Shown here: piece by piece, positions 5,390 to 12,655 of the stretch
Layout: every line of letters starts with the position of its first letter
Position numbering within the stretch: the first letter of the stretch is position 1
Assembly: GCA_019323575.1 (NCBI GenBank)
Contig: JAHWHB010000050.1
Location: 1-14,573, forward strand
Direction of reading: 5' to 3'
Length of the DNA: 14,573 nucleotides
Source of the DNA: Candidatus Woesearchaeota archaeon
GTDB taxonomy: Archaea; Nanobdellota; Nanobdellia; Woesearchaeales; ARS49
The notes under the pieces: model-generated
The model's input: only the letters and a program-made list of their open reading frames with translations
The model's database searches: none
What the model was told of the DNA's origin: nothing
Translations under genes and position numbers: made by a program

Positions 5390-6397
5390 ATGGGAGTAAA
5401 CTTCAAAGAAATCATAATCAAGCATCCAATAACACTAGAGCAGTTATCAGGAAAAACACTCATAGTAGACGGCAACAACATGCTCTACCAATTCCTAAGC
5501 AACATAAGAGCACCAGACGGAAGACTATTCACAGACCACCACGGAAACGTAACCAGCCACCTAATAGGACTGTTCTCAAGAGTGACAAACCTAATGCAAA
5601 AAAACATCAAACTAGCATTTGTCTTCGACGGCAAAGTACCAGAACTAAAACACAAAGAACTAGCAAAAAGAGCAGAAGCAAAACAAGAAGCGCAAAAAAA
5701 GTACGAACAAGCACTAGCAACAGAAGACAAAGAAGAGATGAAAAAATACGCATCAAGAACATCAAGACTCACAAGAGAAATGATAGCGCAAGCAACAGAA
5801 CTGCTGCAATCACTAGGAATCACAGTAGTACAGGCACCAAGCGAAGGAGAAGCCCAAGCAGCGCACATAGTAAAAAAAGGACATGGATGGGCAGTATCAT
5901 CACAAGACTACGACAGCCTACTATACGGAACACCAAAACTAATACAAAACCTATCAGTAGAAGGAAGAAGAAAACTACCAGGAAAACTAGCATACACAAA
6001 AATAGAACCAATGCTAATAGAACTAGAAGAAAACCTCAAAACACTAGGACTCAACAGGGACCAACTAACCTGGCTGGCAATGCTAGTAGGAACAGACTAC
6101 TCGCCAGGCGGAGTAAAAGGAATAGGGCCAAAAAAAGGACTCACAATAGTAAAGCAGCACGGCTCTGCAGAAGCAATATTCACAGCACACCCCCTAGAAA
6201 ACTGGAAAGAAATACAGGAAATATTCAAAACAATGCCAGTAACAGATGACTACGAAATCACATTCAAACCAGTAGACAGAAAAAAAATATATGAATTTCT
6301 GGTAGAACAACACGACTTCAACAAAGAAAGAGTAGAAAAAACACTAGACCAAATAGCGCCAGCAAAACAACAAAAAGGACTGGGAGAATTCTTATGA
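5390..6397 (+). CDS. fen: Flap endonuclease 1 (FEN1)
   Basis: Structure-specific 5' nuclease that removes flaps during Okazaki fragment maturation and base excision repair. The 335-residue protein has the full family length and every catalytic acid at the standard position: Asp27 (VDGNNM), Asp80 (FDGKVPELK), Glu152 and Glu154 (APSEGEAQA), Asp173 and Asp175 (SQDYDSLLYG) and Asp236 (GTDY). The helix-hairpin-helix GGVKGIGPKKG follows at 240-250. The last eight residues, QKGLGEFL, form a PCNA-binding PIP box. It starts two bases after the upstream stop with a GGTG site. Its stop overlaps the next ATG (ATGA), so translation is likely coupled. Confidence 0.97.
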   Translation: MGVNFKEIIIKHPITLEQLSGKTLIVDGNNMLYQFLSNIRAPDGRLFTDHHGNVTSHLIGLFSRVTNLMQKNIKLAFVFDGKVPELKHKELAKRAEAKQEAQKKYEQALATEDKEEMKKYASRTSRLTREMIAQATELLQSLGITVVQAPSEGEAQAAHIVKKGHGWAVSSQDYDSLLYGTPKLIQNLSVEGRRKLPGKLAYTKIEPMLIELEENLKTLGLNRDQLTWLAMLVGTDYSPGGVKGIGPKKGLTIVKQHGSAEAIFTAHPLENWKEIQEIFKTMPVTDDYEITFKPVDRKKIYEFLVEQHDFNKERVEKTLDQIAPAKQQKGLGEFL

Positions 6398-7176
6398 AAC
6401 TCAAAGAAGCACTAAAAGGAAAACTCACCAAGAAAGAGCTGGAGCATTTAAGAGGAAGCTTTGACGTAATAGGAGACATAGCAATAATAGAAATACCAAA
6501 AGAGTTGAAAAAAGAGAAGCTAATAGGACAAACACTACTCAAACTACTAAAAAACGTCAAAACAGTCTGCGCAGAAAAAGGAGAACACAAAGGAAAATAC
6601 AGAACACAAAAACTCAAAATAATAGCAGGAGAAAAAAACTTTGAAACAAAACAAAAAGAAAGCGGAATAACACTAACACTCGACGTCTCAAAATGCTATT
6701 ACTCGCCAAGACTAGGAAGCGAAAGACTAAGAATAGCAAAACAAGTCAAAAAAGGAGAAAAAATACTCGTAGCAGGCTCAGGAGTGGCGCCTTACCCGCT
6801 GATACTTGCAAAACACTCACCAGCAAAATTAGTAACAGGAGTAGAGGTCAATCCAACAGCGCACAAATACGCAGTGGAAAACGTCAAACTAAACAAGTTA
6901 GGCAACAAAATCAAACTAGTCAAAGCAGACATCACAAAAATCAAACCAACAAAATACGACAGAATAATCTCACCAATACCACACCTAGGAGTCAAACTCT
7001 ATCCAACACTAAAAAAATTCGCGAAAAAAGGGACAAAACTACACATCTACGACTTTGCAAACCAAGAAAATTTAAAAGAGCCAACAAAAAAGCTCGACTG
7101 CAAAATCCTAAAAATCATAAAAACACAACAAGTAGGAATAAGAAGATACAGAGTGTGTGTTGACGCGATTGTTTAA
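6394..7176 (+). CDS. Trm5/TYW2-family tRNA methyltransferase
   Basis: A 260-residue class I SAM-dependent enzyme of the Trm5/TYW2 (Met-10+) group, which modifies position 37 of tRNA. The N-terminal domain has FDVIGDIAIIEIP (23-35), the family's D1 signature. The motif CYYSPRLGSERLRIA (101-115) matches the 'FSPRLatER' motif. SAM-binding motif I reads VAGSGVAPYPLILAK, and VTGVEVNPTAHKYAVENVKLN is typical. The active-site segment is IISPIPHLG, where Trm5 usually has an N-x-P motif, and the protein is shorter than many Trm5s. Substrate (m1G37, or the TYW2-type wyosine step) is therefore open. It starts inside the fen1 stop (ATGA) with GGGAG at 6382-6386, and ends 22 bases before a GC-rich hairpin. 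Confidence 0.8.
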   Translation: MKLKEALKGKLTKKELEHLRGSFDVIGDIAIIEIPKELKKEKLIGQTLLKLLKNVKTVCAEKGEHKGKYRTQKLKIIAGEKNFETKQKESGITLTLDVSKCYYSPRLGSERLRIAKQVKKGEKILVAGSGVAPYPLILAKHSPAKLVTGVEVNPTAHKYAVENVKLNKLGNKIKLVKADITKIKPTKYDRIISPIPHLGVKLYPTLKKFAKKGTKLHIYDFANQENLKEPTKKLDCKILKIIKTQQVGIRRYRVCVDAIV

Positions 7177-7197
7177 TTCTAGACTACGCAACATTTA

Positions 7198-7237
7198 CGA
7201 GGGTGCTTAACCGCCGCACCCTCGCGCTCCCGGCGGG
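7198..7237. terminator. GC-rich hairpin or pseudoknot between convergent operons
   Basis: CGAGGGTGC (7198-7206) pairs perfectly with GCACCCTCG (7216-7224). The nine-base loop ends in CCGCC (7211-7215), which is complementary to GGCGG at 7232-7236, so an H-type pseudoknot or an alternative hairpin is possible. It fills the 62-base gap between the ends of the fen1 operon and pan and can fold in RNA from either strand. A role in 3'-end formation or mRNA protection for both is inferred. No long T-run follows on either strand. Confidence 0.6.
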
Positions 7238-7238
7238 A

Positions 7239-8366
7239 TTACCCAAACATCTTCAGATAATCTTCGCCTTCGGTCTTAACTTCAGCAGAAACCTTGGCAA
7301 CAGCGCTGATAAAGTCCTTCTCATCAACCTTAGTCCTGTTATTGCGAATAGCAAAATAACCAGCTTCAGTAGCCACAGCCTTAATCTCAGCACCGCTAAA
7401 ACCATCCATGGCCTTAACCAGCTTGTCCATATTCAAACGGCCAAGAGACATAGGCTTAGTATGAATCTTGAAAATCTCCTTTCTCGCCACAGGATTAGGC
7501 AACGGAACATGAATCAAACGGTCAAGCCTGCCAGGACGAATAATAGCAGGATCAAGAATATCCTTCCTATTAGTACAACCAATAATCTTCACATTATCCA
7601 AAGGATCAAAACCATCAATCTCAGCCAACAACTGCATAAAAGTACGCTGAACCTCACGCTCACCAGAAGTGCCAATATCCATACGAACAGCAGCAATAGC
7701 GTCAAGCTCATCAATAAAAATAATACTAGGCGCCTTATCCCTGGCAAGCTGGAAAATCTCCTTAACAAGCTTAGCGCCCTCGCCAATAAACTTCTGAACA
7801 AGCTCGCTGCCGACAACCTCAATAAAAGTAGACTTAGTAGAAGCAGCAACAGCCTTGGCAAGCAAAGTCTTGCCAGTGCCAGGAGGACCATACAACAAAA
7901 TACCCTTAGGCGGCTCAATACCAACCTTACGGAACAAATCAGGCTTCAACAAAGGAAGCTCAATAACCTCCTTAATATCCCGCTCTTGCTCCTTCAAACC
8001 ACCAACCTGATCCCAAGATAGCTTAGGCTTCTCAATAATAACAAACTTATCAGCATCAAAACGCCTAGACTGAGTAATCTTCTTCACAACAGTCAGATTC
8101 TTCTGCTCAGCAAGAACAGAATCACCAATAGAAATCTTGCCAGCGCCCTCAGCAACATCAACCAAAAACTCATTACCATTAGGCAAACGAACAAGAAGCT
8201 TATCATCAATAATATCACGAACCTCACAAGAAATCAAAGGATTACGCCTGAACTTCTCAAGCTCGCGCTCAAGATTCTCAACACTCTCACGAAGAAACTT
8301 GTTCTCCTCCTCAGCACCATTCACCTGAGTCTGATACCCGTAAGATACGCTGTCTTTGTTAGCCAT
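7239..8366 (-). CDS. pan: Proteasome-activating nucleotidase (PAN)
   Basis: Hexameric AAA+ ATPase that unfolds substrates and feeds the 20S proteasome. The 375-residue protein has an N-terminal coiled coil (about 17-42), an OB-fold domain (about 46-98) and the AAA+ module. Walker A is GPPGTGKT (160-167), Walker B IIFIDE (215-220), the pore loop aromatic is Phe193 in KFIGEG, sensor 1 is Asn266, the arginine fingers lie in RPGRLDR (277-283), and the sensor-2 region is GFSGAEI. The C-terminus is MFG, where a proteasome-docking hydrophobic-Tyr-X motif is expected; Phe replaces Tyr. It is shorter than typical PAN (about 400-430), mostly at the N-terminus. It follows tyrS by two bases, with GAGGT at 8372-8376 as ribosome site. 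Confidence 0.93.
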   Translation of the reverse strand: MANKDSVSYGYQTQVNGAEEENKFLRESVENLERELEKFRRNPLISCEVRDIIDDKLLVRLPNGNEFLVDVAEGAGKISIGDSVLAEQKNLTVVKKITQSRRFDADKFVIIEKPKLSWDQVGGLKEQERDIKEVIELPLLKPDLFRKVGIEPPKGILLYGPPGTGKTLLAKAVAASTKSTFIEVVGSELVQKFIGEGAKLVKEIFQLARDKAPSIIFIDELDAIAAVRMDIGTSGEREVQRTFMQLLAEIDGFDPLDNVKIIGCTNRKDILDPAIIRPGRLDRLIHVPLPNPVARKEIFKIHTKPMSLGRLNMDKLVKAMDGFSGAEIKAVATEAGYFAIRNNRTKVDEKDFISAVAKVSAEVKTEGEDYLKMFG

Positions 8367-8368
8367 TT

Positions 8369-9484
8369 TTACCTCGTAACCACAAAACCATCCATCTCCT
8401 TCTTAAGCTTAGCGACTTTAGGCTTGGCAAAATGCTTCCTAGCAGGCTCCAGAATCTCAATAATAGATTCAGAAACCGCCTTCTTCAAATCAACAGGATG
8501 CAACTTCTTCTCAGCAAAAGCAGACTGAAGCTTCACAAAATCAGTAAAAGTAACATCACCGCCAAACTTGGCAGGCCTCTTAACAACAAGCTCTGCCTTA
8601 TCACCTGAAAAAATCAAATGCTGAGCCCAATCCAAAATAGGATTAAACTCAATCTCGCCCTCAGGACAGAAAGCATTATTGATTTTCTTGCGGATTTCAT
8701 CAGGCTCATCATGAACATAAACAGCACTACCAGGAACAGACTTAGACATCTTCATCTGAGACCACAATTCCTGCATACGCTCCTTAGGAACAGGCCAAAC
8801 AGCAGGCTTCTGCAAACCCAAAATCAAATGCTGATGAAGAGCAACAGGCTTGTAAGGCTTGCCAGAAGGAGGCATAATCTTCAAACCAACCTCCCTAGCC
8901 ATGACATGAGCCTTCCTCTGATCCATGCCAGCATGAGCAATATTAAAATCCTGAATAAAAATATCAGCAACCTGCATAGGAGCGTACATCAACCAAGCAA
9001 GAGGCATCTCCCCAGCAGACTGTCTGCCCATAATCGTAGTAGCACGCATAGAACGATTCAAAGTAGTATTCTTAGCGATATCAATAACCATGCGCCAAAA
9101 ATCATCATTATGATGATACAACTCATCACCAGAAACAAACTTAACCTTATCAGGATCAGCACCAGCACAAAGCATTCCAGCAATCAAACCCTCCTTAAAG
9201 TAATTAGCACCCCGCCTAATAGTATCAAGATTGCCACCAAGCTTATTATTAATCCAAGCATGATAAGTGGCAAGATAAATACTGCACTTAACACCCGCCT
9301 TCTGAAAATCAGCAATCTTCCTGCCAGTAGCAAGACCAGTGCCAAGATGAACATAACCCGAAATCTCAAAACCAATATAATGCCTCAAAGGAACACCTGA
9401 CTGAATCAAAGCTTTCAACTCATCAGGCATCAAAACCTCATCCAGATTCCTCGTGATAAGCTCAAACTTCTCAGCAGCATCCAT
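8369..9484 (-). CDS. tyrS: Tyrosyl-tRNA synthetase
   Basis: Class Ic enzyme charging tRNA-Tyr, of archaeal/eukaryotic type. The 371-residue protein has the HIGH-type motif HLGT (46-49) and a full KMSKS (245-249). The tyrosine-pocket residues of the Methanocaldococcus enzyme all have counterparts at the right spacing: Tyr36, Tyr167, Gln171, Asp174 (MYAPMQVAD) and Gln189 (GMDQRK). These favour TyrRS over the related TrpRS. A longer open frame adds 35 residues upstream, but the core starts at MDAAEKFEL. A TATA box at 9506-9515 gives a transcription start at this ATG, so 9484 is chosen. It is first in an operon with pan and divergent from the Cas4-like gene. Confidence 0.94.
   Translation of the reverse strand: MDAAEKFELITRNLDEVLMPDELKALIQSGVPLRHYIGFEISGYVHLGTGLATGRKIADFQKAGVKCSIYLATYHAWINNKLGGNLDTIRRGANYFKEGLIAGMLCAGADPDKVKFVSGDELYHHNDDFWRMVIDIAKNTTLNRSMRATTIMGRQSAGEMPLAWLMYAPMQVADIFIQDFNIAHAGMDQRKAHVMAREVGLKIMPPSGKPYKPVALHQHLILGLQKPAVWPVPKERMQELWSQMKMSKSVPGSAVYVHDEPDEIRKKINNAFCPEGEIEFNPILDWAQHLIFSGDKAELVVKRPAKFGGDVTFTDFVKLQSAFAEKKLHPVDLKKAVSESIIEILEPARKHFAKPKVAKLKKEMDGFVVTR
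8372..8376 (-). promoter_or_regulatory. Ribosome binding site of pan inside tyrS
   Basis: GAGGT on the minus strand overlaps the last tyrS codons, five bases before the pan ATG, and permits internal initiation on the tyrS-pan mRNA. Confidence 0.55.
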
Positions 9485-9505
9485 GCTCAGAACTTTAACA
9501 CAACG

Positions 9506-9515
9506 ATATTTAAAA
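9506..9515 (-). promoter_or_regulatory. TATA box for tyrS-pan
   Basis: Reads TTTTAAATAT on the minus strand, centred 26-27 bases before ATG 9484. This predicts a leaderless message and rules against the longer open frame. Confidence 0.65.
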
Positions 9516-9545
9516 CTTTGGTTCACTGGACAAACAGCCACAAGG

Positions 9546-9553
9546 TATAAAAA
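9546..9553 (+). promoter_or_regulatory. TATA box for the Cas4-like gene
   Basis: TATAAAAA is centred 26-27 bases before ATG 9576, predicting a leaderless transcript. It shares the 91-base spacer with the divergent tyrS promoter. Confidence 0.65.
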
Positions 9554-9575
9554 AGCAACAAAAAAACCAAAAAAA

Positions 9576-10367
9576 ATGATACCAGTCACGGCATTGAGCA
9601 GTTGGACATACTGCCCGGTCTCATTCTACAGAACATACGTATTGCAAGAAGAGGAACCGCCAAAAGACGTAATGATACTAGGCTTGATAAAACACAAACT
9701 ACACGAAACAATCTCAAAAGAAGAAGAGAACCTAGTAAAAACACTAAAACCAGAAAACATACAACAACAATTGCAGCAGGCCTTTACAAAGCTGCTGCAA
9801 ACAATAATCATAAAACACTCAAACGCACTAAGAAAAGTAAACATGCCACTAGCCAAAGCATACCAAGAAGCAGCGCCAATAGTAAAATTTGAGACACAAG
9901 AAAAAATCAACAGAATAATGCCCTTCCTGCAAAAAGGGCTAAAAGGAGAAAACCTCTGGCACGCGCTAACACCAAAAATCAAAACAGAGTACAAAATACA
10001 AAGCGAAAAATTAGGACTAAAAGGAAGAATAGACAAACTAGAATGCCACGAAACAGGCATAATCCCAGTAGAACTAAAAAGCGGAAAACCACCCAAAGAA
10101 GGAACCTGGAAAGAGCACAGAGTACAAGCAACAGCATACGCACTAATGCTAGAAGACCAATTCAACACCAAAATACCAACAGCAGCAGTCTGCTATATAG
10201 ACCACAACACAAGAAGAACCATCACAATAAACCCCTTTATGAAAGAAGAAATAACAGAAATAACAGAGAAAATCAGAAAAACCATGGAAACAAAAGAGCT
10301 GCCAGAAGGGTGCGGAAGGTGCGAAGCGTGCAGGCAAATAGCACGACAATCCACACCCATTCCGTAA
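9576..10367 (+). CDS. Orphan Cas4-like PD-(D/E)XK exonuclease with Fe-S cysteines
   Basis: A 263-residue RecB/Cas4-family nuclease. Four cysteines placed as in iron-sulfur Cas4 proteins are present: Cys13 in YCPVSFYR and the C-terminal trio Cys246, Cys249 and Cys252. The nuclease core is complete: His43 (HKLHE), Asp153 (GRIDKLE), Glu166 and Lys168 (VELKSGK), then Gln184-x3-Tyr188. Cas4 proteins are DNA exonucleases; within CRISPR systems they trim prespacers. No cas1, cas2 or repeat array is visible here, and the neighbours are housekeeping genes, so a repair or recombination role is more likely (inference). A longer frame adds 41 residues upstream, but the TATA box at 9546-9553 and the core beginning MIPVTALSSW favour ATG 9576. 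Confidence 0.87.
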   Translation: MIPVTALSSWTYCPVSFYRTYVLQEEEPPKDVMILGLIKHKLHETISKEEENLVKTLKPENIQQQLQQAFTKLLQTIIIKHSNALRKVNMPLAKAYQEAAPIVKFETQEKINRIMPFLQKGLKGENLWHALTPKIKTEYKIQSEKLGLKGRIDKLECHETGIIPVELKSGKPPKEGTWKEHRVQATAYALMLEDQFNTKIPTAAVCYIDHNTRRTITINPFMKEEITEITEKIRKTMETKELPEGCGRCEACRQIARQSTPIP

Positions 10368-10369
10368 AC

Positions 10370-10377
10370 TTTAAATA
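10370..10377 (+). promoter_or_regulatory. TATA box for the PRC-barrel gene
   Basis: TTTAAATA just after the Cas4-like stop codon. Initiation near 10400 would give a leader of about 22 bases carrying the ribosome binding site at 10411-10418. Confidence 0.55.
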
Positions 10378-10410
10378 TCTCGAAGTTAGCAATCATGTTA
10401 TCATTTAAGA

Positions 10411-10418
10411 AAGGTGAT
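10411..10418 (+). promoter_or_regulatory. Ribosome binding site deciding the PRC-barrel start
   Basis: AAGGTGAT ends four bases before ATG 10423. The in-frame GTG at 10414 lies inside this site, so ATG 10423 is the better start. Confidence 0.65.
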
Positions 10419-10422
10419 AGGA

Positions 10423-10686
10423 ATGGTTGATGATCAAAAAAAGTTCTCTAAACAACTAATAGGAAAGACAGTAGTCAGCAAAAGCGGAAAAAGATTCGGA
10501 GAAGTAGGAGACATAGTATTTGAGGTAAAATCAGGAGAACTCATACACGTAGTACTCAAAAACCCAACACAATACACAGAAAAACTAGAACTAGAAAAAA
10601 GCAAAGAAGGAGAACTCCTAATACCCTTCAGCGCAGTAATCGCGCTAGGAGACTTCATAGTGGTTTCTGAAGAAGACATAGTATAA
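10423..10686 (+). CDS. PRC-barrel domain protein
   Basis: An 87-residue single PRC-barrel, a small all-beta fold also found in the photosynthetic reaction centre H subunit, RimM and archaeal cell-division proteins. The signature runs from LIGKTVVSKSGKRFGEVGD (12-30) through strand ELIHVVLKN to IPFSAVIALGDFIVV (67-81), closing with an acidic tail. In haloarchaea, short PRC-barrel proteins (CdpB) link SepF to the division machinery; a similar role here is possible, but there is no division gene next door to support it. It has its own TATA box and a strong ribosome binding site, and rfcS follows with a separate promoter. Confidence 0.85.
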   Translation: MVDDQKKFSKQLIGKTVVSKSGKRFGEVGDIVFEVKSGELIHVVLKNPTQYTEKLELEKSKEGELLIPFSAVIALGDFIVVSEEDIV

Positions 10687-10704
10687 GTCTCCTTCACAAT
10701 AATC

Positions 10705-10712
10705 TTTTTAAA
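10705..10712 (+). promoter_or_regulatory. TATA box for rfcS
   Basis: TTTTTAAA is centred 29 bases before ATG 10738, predicting a transcript with a leader of three bases or fewer. Confidence 0.55.
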
Positions 10713-10737
10713 CATACAAATAAGACTCAAATAGGGG

Positions 10738-11697
10738 ATGGTAGAAGAATCAGCAATCTGGACAGAGAAATACAGACCAAAAACATTCGACGACATAAAA
10801 GGACAAGGCGAAATAGTCAGCAAACTAAAAGCATTCGTCAAACAAAGAAACCTTCCGCACCTATTATTTGCAGGGCCAGCGGGCGTAGGAAAAAGCACAA
10901 TAGCACTAGTCATAGCAAGAACACTATTCGGAGAGGTATACAGAGATAACCTATTGGAGCTAAACGCAAGCGATGAGAGAGGAATAGACATAGTAAGAAA
11001 CAAAGTCAAAGACTTTGCAAGAACAAAAGCAATAGGAAACGTACCATTCAAAATAATATTCCTAGATGAGTGCGACGCACTAACAAAAGAGGCGCAACAA
11101 GCACTAAGAAGAACCATGGAGAACCACACAGCCACGTGCAGGTTCATACTGGCAGCCAACTACAGCAGCAAAATAATAGACCCGATACAAAGCAGGTGCG
11201 CAATATTCAGATTCAAACCACTGCCAAAAGAACAATTACTAGAATACATCCAAAAAATAGTACAAACAGAAAAACTAACAGTATCAGAAGAAGCAAAAGA
11301 AGCACTAGTAACAATATCAGAAGGAGACTGCAGAAGAGCAACAAACGTGCTCCAAAGCTCAGCCACAGAAAAACAAATAACACCAGAAATAATATTTTCC
11401 CTGGCATCAGTAGCCAAGCCAACAGAAATCAAAGAAGTGCTCACAACAGCACTAAAAGGAGACTTCATAAAATCAAGAGAAAAACTACTAGACGTAATGC
11501 TCCGCTACGGACTATCAGGCCTAGACGCAATAAAACAAATACAAGCAGAGATATGGGGACTAGAGATAGACGGAAGAAAAAAAGTAGTGCTAATAGACAA
11601 GTGCGGTGAAACCGAATTCAGACTAGTAGAAGGAGCAGATGAGTTCATACAACTAGAATCACTACTAGCACAATTCGTTCTAGCAGGACATCAGTAA
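10738..11697 (+). CDS. rfcS: Replication factor C small subunit
   Basis: Clamp loader subunit that, with the large subunit, opens and loads PCNA onto primed DNA using ATP. At 319 residues it matches the family length. It begins with WTEKYRPKTFDDI (RFC box II). Walker A is GPAGVGKST (46-54), Walker B is IIFLDECD (106-113), sensor 1 is Asn141 in AANYSSK, and the arginine finger is in the SRC motif (152-154). The lid segment EGDCRRATNVLQ follows near 214-225, then the C-terminal collar helices. The large subunit gene is not in the window. The gene ends one base before the convergent lipoprotein gene, so the two transcripts probably overlap at their 3' ends. Confidence 0.97.
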   Translation: MVEESAIWTEKYRPKTFDDIKGQGEIVSKLKAFVKQRNLPHLLFAGPAGVGKSTIALVIARTLFGEVYRDNLLELNASDERGIDIVRNKVKDFARTKAIGNVPFKIIFLDECDALTKEAQQALRRTMENHTATCRFILAANYSSKIIDPIQSRCAIFRFKPLPKEQLLEYIQKIVQTEKLTVSEEAKEALVTISEGDCRRATNVLQSSATEKQITPEIIFSLASVAKPTEIKEVLTTALKGDFIKSREKLLDVMLRYGLSGLDAIKQIQAEIWGLEIDGRKKVVLIDKCGETEFRLVEGADEFIQLESLLAQFVLAGHQ

Positions 11698-11698
11698 C

Positions 11699-12628
11699 TT
11701 ATTCTCCTGAACTTTTTACGTTAAAAGTACTCTGGATAGACTGCTCGTAATCATACACAACCTCAACACCAACAATCTGCTCAAAGTCAGAACGCGTTGA
11801 GATGGGCTGGGCACAAGAGATAATCTTAGAACCGCCATACAAAGTAACAAAGCCTTCGACGCCCAAAGCAGTACTCTCAAGACCAGTGCAGGAAAGACCA
11901 GGCAGGCCAGTGCCAATAGCGACATAAACACGGTTCTCAAACCTGCGCTCAGAACGGTCACATTTAGAGTTTCTCTCAAAAACATTTCCGGAACCAACAT
12001 TCTTTATCTCAAAAGAAAAACCAAGCTTGTCCTTAGCCCTAGCAATCTCCTCAAACTTAGAAATTTGAATGGGAGCTCCGCTGTTGTAAACAGGCTTGGC
12101 CTCGTTAATCTCACAAATACCTCCAGCACGAGGAGTCAACAAGTTCTCACGAACACACAACTTGCTAACAGCACGAGTCCTATACAAATAACAAACATCA
12201 GCCCTCAAAGTAAAACCAGCAGAAGCACCAGCAATACTGCCCTTATGATTCAAACCAATAAAATCAACAAAAACAGGAGGGCCAGGCAAAACACCAGTTT
12301 CCTGCAAACGGTTCTCAATAATATCATCAGGAGCGTTCTTAGTCAAATCAGCCTCAGACTTATCAAACTCAGCAGGATTAATACCAGAAAGCTTAACCTT
12401 AACATCTTCCTTAGCAACAAGAGCTTCTCCTTTATTCTCCAATTTAACAATCACATCAAAAGGGTCAAGACCCCCATCAAAAACATCAGCTCTAAAATCC
12501 TGAAAAGCAACACTAAGACCCTGAGTGCCACCAATAAAAGGAGCAGTAAGAGAGACTGCCTTCTGCTCTCCAGGCTTGCAAGAAACAACAATCAAAGCCA
12601 AAACCAAAATTACAATCAATCGCCTCAT
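11699..12628 (-). CDS. Secreted lipoprotein, six-cysteine paralog A
   Basis: A 309-residue exported protein, family not recognised. The signal peptide MRRLIVILVLALIVVSC has a lipobox-like VVSC, so Cys17 probably carries the lipid anchor. The mature part has two beta-rich units resembling CARDB/Ig-like modules: PFDVIVKLENKGEAL (57-70) and FSFEIKNVGSGNVF (204-217). Six further cysteines (146, 158, 172, 223, 247, 272) are shared with the two upstream paralogs. Shared phrases include GTQGLSVAF, CYLYRT and GAPIQIS. ATG 12628 is preferred over ATG 12646 because it gives a clean signal peptide. TTTTAAAA at 12648-12655 may be its own TATA box, though read-through from the gene 27 bases upstream is likely. 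Role unknown; cell-surface binding is an inference. Confidence 0.8.
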   Translation of the reverse strand: MRRLIVILVLALIVVSCKPGEQKAVSLTAPFIGGTQGLSVAFQDFRADVFDGGLDPFDVIVKLENKGEALVAKEDVKVKLSGINPAEFDKSEADLTKNAPDDIIENRLQETGVLPGPPVFVDFIGLNHKGSIAGASAGFTLRADVCYLYRTRAVSKLCVRENLLTPRAGGICEINEAKPVYNSGAPIQISKFEEIARAKDKLGFSFEIKNVGSGNVFERNSKCDRSERRFENRVYVAIGTGLPGLSCTGLESTALGVEGFVTLYGGSKIISCAQPISTRSDFEQIVGVEVVYDYEQSIQSTFNVKSSGE

Positions 12629-12655
12629 TTTTAACTCACACTCCATTTTTTAAAA

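Noticed and set aside
8369..9484. Tryptophanyl- rather than tyrosyl-tRNA synthetase
   Set aside because: The tyrosine-pocket residues Tyr36, Tyr167, Gln171, Asp174 and Gln189 all match archaeal TyrRS at the right spacing.
9453..9575. N-terminal extension of the Cas4-like protein by 41 residues
   Set aside because: It overlaps the tyrS start and the divergent promoter. The TATA box at 9546-9553 would initiate downstream of it.
9485..9589. Membrane-like N-terminal extension of TyrRS (35 extra residues upstream)
   Set aside because: The TATA box lies inside the extension and would start transcription after it. The enzyme core begins at ATG 9484, and a hydrophobic leader makes no sense on TyrRS.
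9576..10367. A CRISPR-cas locus around the Cas4-like gene
   Set aside because: No direct repeats with regular spacers and no cas1, cas2 or effector gene are present in the window.
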